DNA of 6,183 nucleotides from Actinomycetota bacterium (GTDB lineage: Bacteria; Actinomycetota; Humimicrobiia; Humimicrobiales; Humimicrobiaceae). The notes beneath the pieces are model-generated. The model had not been told where the DNA came from. It did not search any database and worked only from the letters and a program-made list of their open reading frames with translations. The position numbers and the translations under genes were made by a program. The stretch lies in NCBI GenBank assembly GCA_015711775.1, contig JACVJB010000066.1:1-6183 (forward strand), read 5' to 3'. Of the stretch, positions 4,727 to 6,183 are shown one piece after another (the first letter of the stretch is position 1; each line of letters opens with the position of its first letter).

Positions 4727-6183
4727 ATGATTTCGGAATGGCTAAATCGAAGATATGAATATTTATGGGAAACCTTCCAGGCGTCTCCATTTCGTTTTGA
4801 AGATGCACTAAAGGTCCTGACTGAAAAATCACATGATCCAAAGGAACAGATAAATGTAATACTTTCAGAGCTAAGAAAAAGTGGTGTCATTAAAGTTGAT
4901 TTTGATCCTGATGATGCCAGGAAAAGAATATATAAACTTAAAAGCAGAAAGGATATCATTGCAGATACTCTTACAATAGAGAATAAAACTCTTTCAAGAA
5001 GTGACCTTGAAAAGCTACTAAAATCTGCCGCTGACCTTATAAGAACAAGAGTTGATTATACTTTTATATTGATACTTCTTTTTTATAAAAGAATAAGTGA
5101 TAAATGGGAGATAGAATACGAAGATGCTTATAAGGAAGCGCTTGCAGACGGCTTTGATGAAAAGGAAGCAAAAGCAGAGGCCGGAAATTCTATTTACCAT
5201 GACTTTGATATTTCAGAAGAACTTTTATGGGAAAGCATCAGAAAAGATCCTGCAAGAATACCTGAGAATTTCTCACTTGCAATGAAGACAATCTCTGAAA
5301 AAAACCCTGAGCTCAAAGCTGTTTTTGACAATATTGATTTTATCCAGTTTACGACAAGTGTAGAAAATGCAGAAATTCTAAGACAACTGGTAGAGCTTCT
5401 AAGCGAGAAATCTCTTCATCATGTTTCTCCTGATATTCTTGGGGATGCCTATGAGTGGATACTTAGATATTTTGCCCCTCAAAAAGCAAAAGAGGGAGAA
5501 GTTTATACTTCAAGGCAAGTAATAAATCTAATTATTAAAATGCTTAATCCCCAGCCGGGCGAAAGTGTATATGATCCGGCCTGCGGTTCCGGTGGAATGC
5601 TTATAAGCTCATATAAGTATATTGAAGAAACACAGGGCAGAACTGTTGCCGACAGACTGGAGCTTTACGGTCAGGAGGCAAACCATAAAACTCTTGCACT
5701 TGCAAAAATGAATCTCTATATACATGATATAAGGAATGGGCAGCTAAGTTTAGGTGATACCCTGCTGTATCCCAAGTTTAAGGATTCGGGCACTTTTAAA
5801 AAATTTGATATTGTTATAGCCAATCCCCCCTGGAACCAGGATGGGTATGATGAAGACACATTAAAAAAAGGAGAGTTTACAACTGAGAGATTTGAATACG
5901 GGTTTGCTCCCAAACAGTCTGCAGATTGGGTATGGATTGAGCATATGCTTGCCTCAGCAAATAATAAATCCGGCAGAGTAGGCGTTGTAATAGATACAGG
6001 GTGTCTTTTCAGGGGAGGAAAAGAAGGCAATATCAGGGAAAAAATAGTAAAAAAGGATTTGATTGATACAGTTATACTTCTTCCTGAGAAGCTTTTTTAC
6101 AATACCGGAGCTCCTGGCGCAATAATTATTTTTGTTAAAAATAAAGATGATAAAAAGAAAAATAAAATACAATTTATAAATGC
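4727..6183 (+). CDS. hsdM: Type I restriction-modification DNA methylase subunit HsdM with extra N-terminal winged-helix-like domain (3' end outside window)
   Basis: HsdM is the N6-adenine methylase and structural subunit of type I restriction-modification complexes; it works with HsdS (target recognition) and HsdR (nuclease/translocase), neither of which is visible here. The 485 visible residues start at ATG 4727, with GAAAGG 5 bases upstream. Residues 1 to about 75 look like a winged helix, ending in LSELRKSGVIKVDF and the wing-like DPDDARKRIYKL. The HsdM N-terminal helical domain follows from about residue 93 (LEKLLKSAADLIRTR, LLFYKRISDKW). The methylase core has the S-adenosylmethionine motif DPACGSGGML (283-292), GQEANHKTLALAKMNLYIHD, and the catalytic NPPW (366-369). 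The GRVGVVIDTGCLFRGG, ILLPEKLFYNTGAPGA and IIIFVKNK segments are also typical. NPPW lies about 100 residues later than in E. coli HsdM, consistent with an added N-terminal domain. No frameshift is seen. The gene follows the tRNA cluster after a 210-base gap. Confidence 0.94.
   Translation, partial: MISEWLNRRYEYLWETFQASPFRFEDALKVLTEKSHDPKEQINVILSELRKSGVIKVDFDPDDARKRIYKLKSRKDIIADTLTIENKTLSRSDLEKLLKSAADLIRTRVDYTFILILLFYKRISDKWEIEYEDAYKEALADGFDEKEAKAEAGNSIYHDFDISEELLWESIRKDPARIPENFSLAMKTISEKNPELKAVFDNIDFIQFTTSVENAEILRQLVELLSEKSLHHVSPDILGDAYEWILRYFAPQKAKEGEVYTSRQVINLIIKMLNPQPGESVYDPACGSGGMLISSYKYIEETQGRTVADRLELYGQEANHKTLALAKMNLYIHDIRNGQLSLGDTLLYPKFKDSGTFKKFDIVIANPPWNQDGYDEDTLKKGEFTTERFEYGFAPKQSADWVWIEHMLASANNKSGRVGVVIDTGCLFRGGKEGNIREKIVKKDLIDTVILLPEKLFYNTGAPGAIIIFVKNKDDKKKNKIQFIN

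Noticed and set aside
5716..6172. Minus-strand open frames of 104 and 72 codons (with similar ones at 4681-4959 and 5018-5200)
   Set aside because: They are antisense to hsdM, which has continuous methylase motifs through this stretch.
1..6183. CRISPR arrays, transposases, integrases or retroelements
   Set aside because: No regularly spaced repeats, terminal inverted repeats with a transposase, or recombinase motifs were seen on either strand.

Overview
The window is a dense bacterial chromosomal segment of AT-rich DNA. It has seven intact or nearly intact protein genes, three tRNA genes, and protein fragments at both edges. The coding style (frequent ATA and AGA/AGG codons, GTG starts) and the gene set (DegV family, AMMECR1/Memo pair, DUF2905, single TatA with TatC) suggest an anaerobic, probably monoderm bacterium. 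Both tRNA-Thr genes have U at position 73, which I recall from Actinobacteria, whereas Bacillus and E. coli tRNA-Thr carry A73. A low-GC actinobacterial lineage is therefore possible, but this is a weak inference.

Left part (1-2168, + strand). The C-terminal tail of an unidentified gene overlaps by 8 bases the GTG start of tatC, and tatA follows 40 bases later, giving a minimal TatA-TatC twin-arginine translocase. A DegV-family fatty-acid-binding protein follows after a 95-base gap that holds a weak promoter candidate.

Middle part (2175-3863, - strand). A three-gene operon reads DUF2905 membrane protein, amrB (Memo-like), amrA (AMMECR1-like). amrB and amrA belong to the widely conserved but poorly understood AmmeMemoRadiSam set; the radical SAM member is not next to them here. 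The operon runs head-on into the DegV gene with only 6 bases between stop codons.

Right part (3976-6183, + strand). A good promoter precedes three tRNA genes, Thr(TGT), Tyr(GTA) and Thr(GGT), all with encoded CCA. Their spacers (122 and 114 bases) hold inverted repeats and possible internal promoters. A type I restriction-modification methylase gene (hsdM) follows and runs off the window. Its protein has an extra N-terminal winged-helix-like domain of about 75 residues. Its promoter lies across a 14-bp-arm inverted repeat, which suggests an operator and possible self-regulation. The hsdM context is the most interesting accessory feature here. I see no CRISPR array, transposase, integrase or clearly undescribed multi-gene system.
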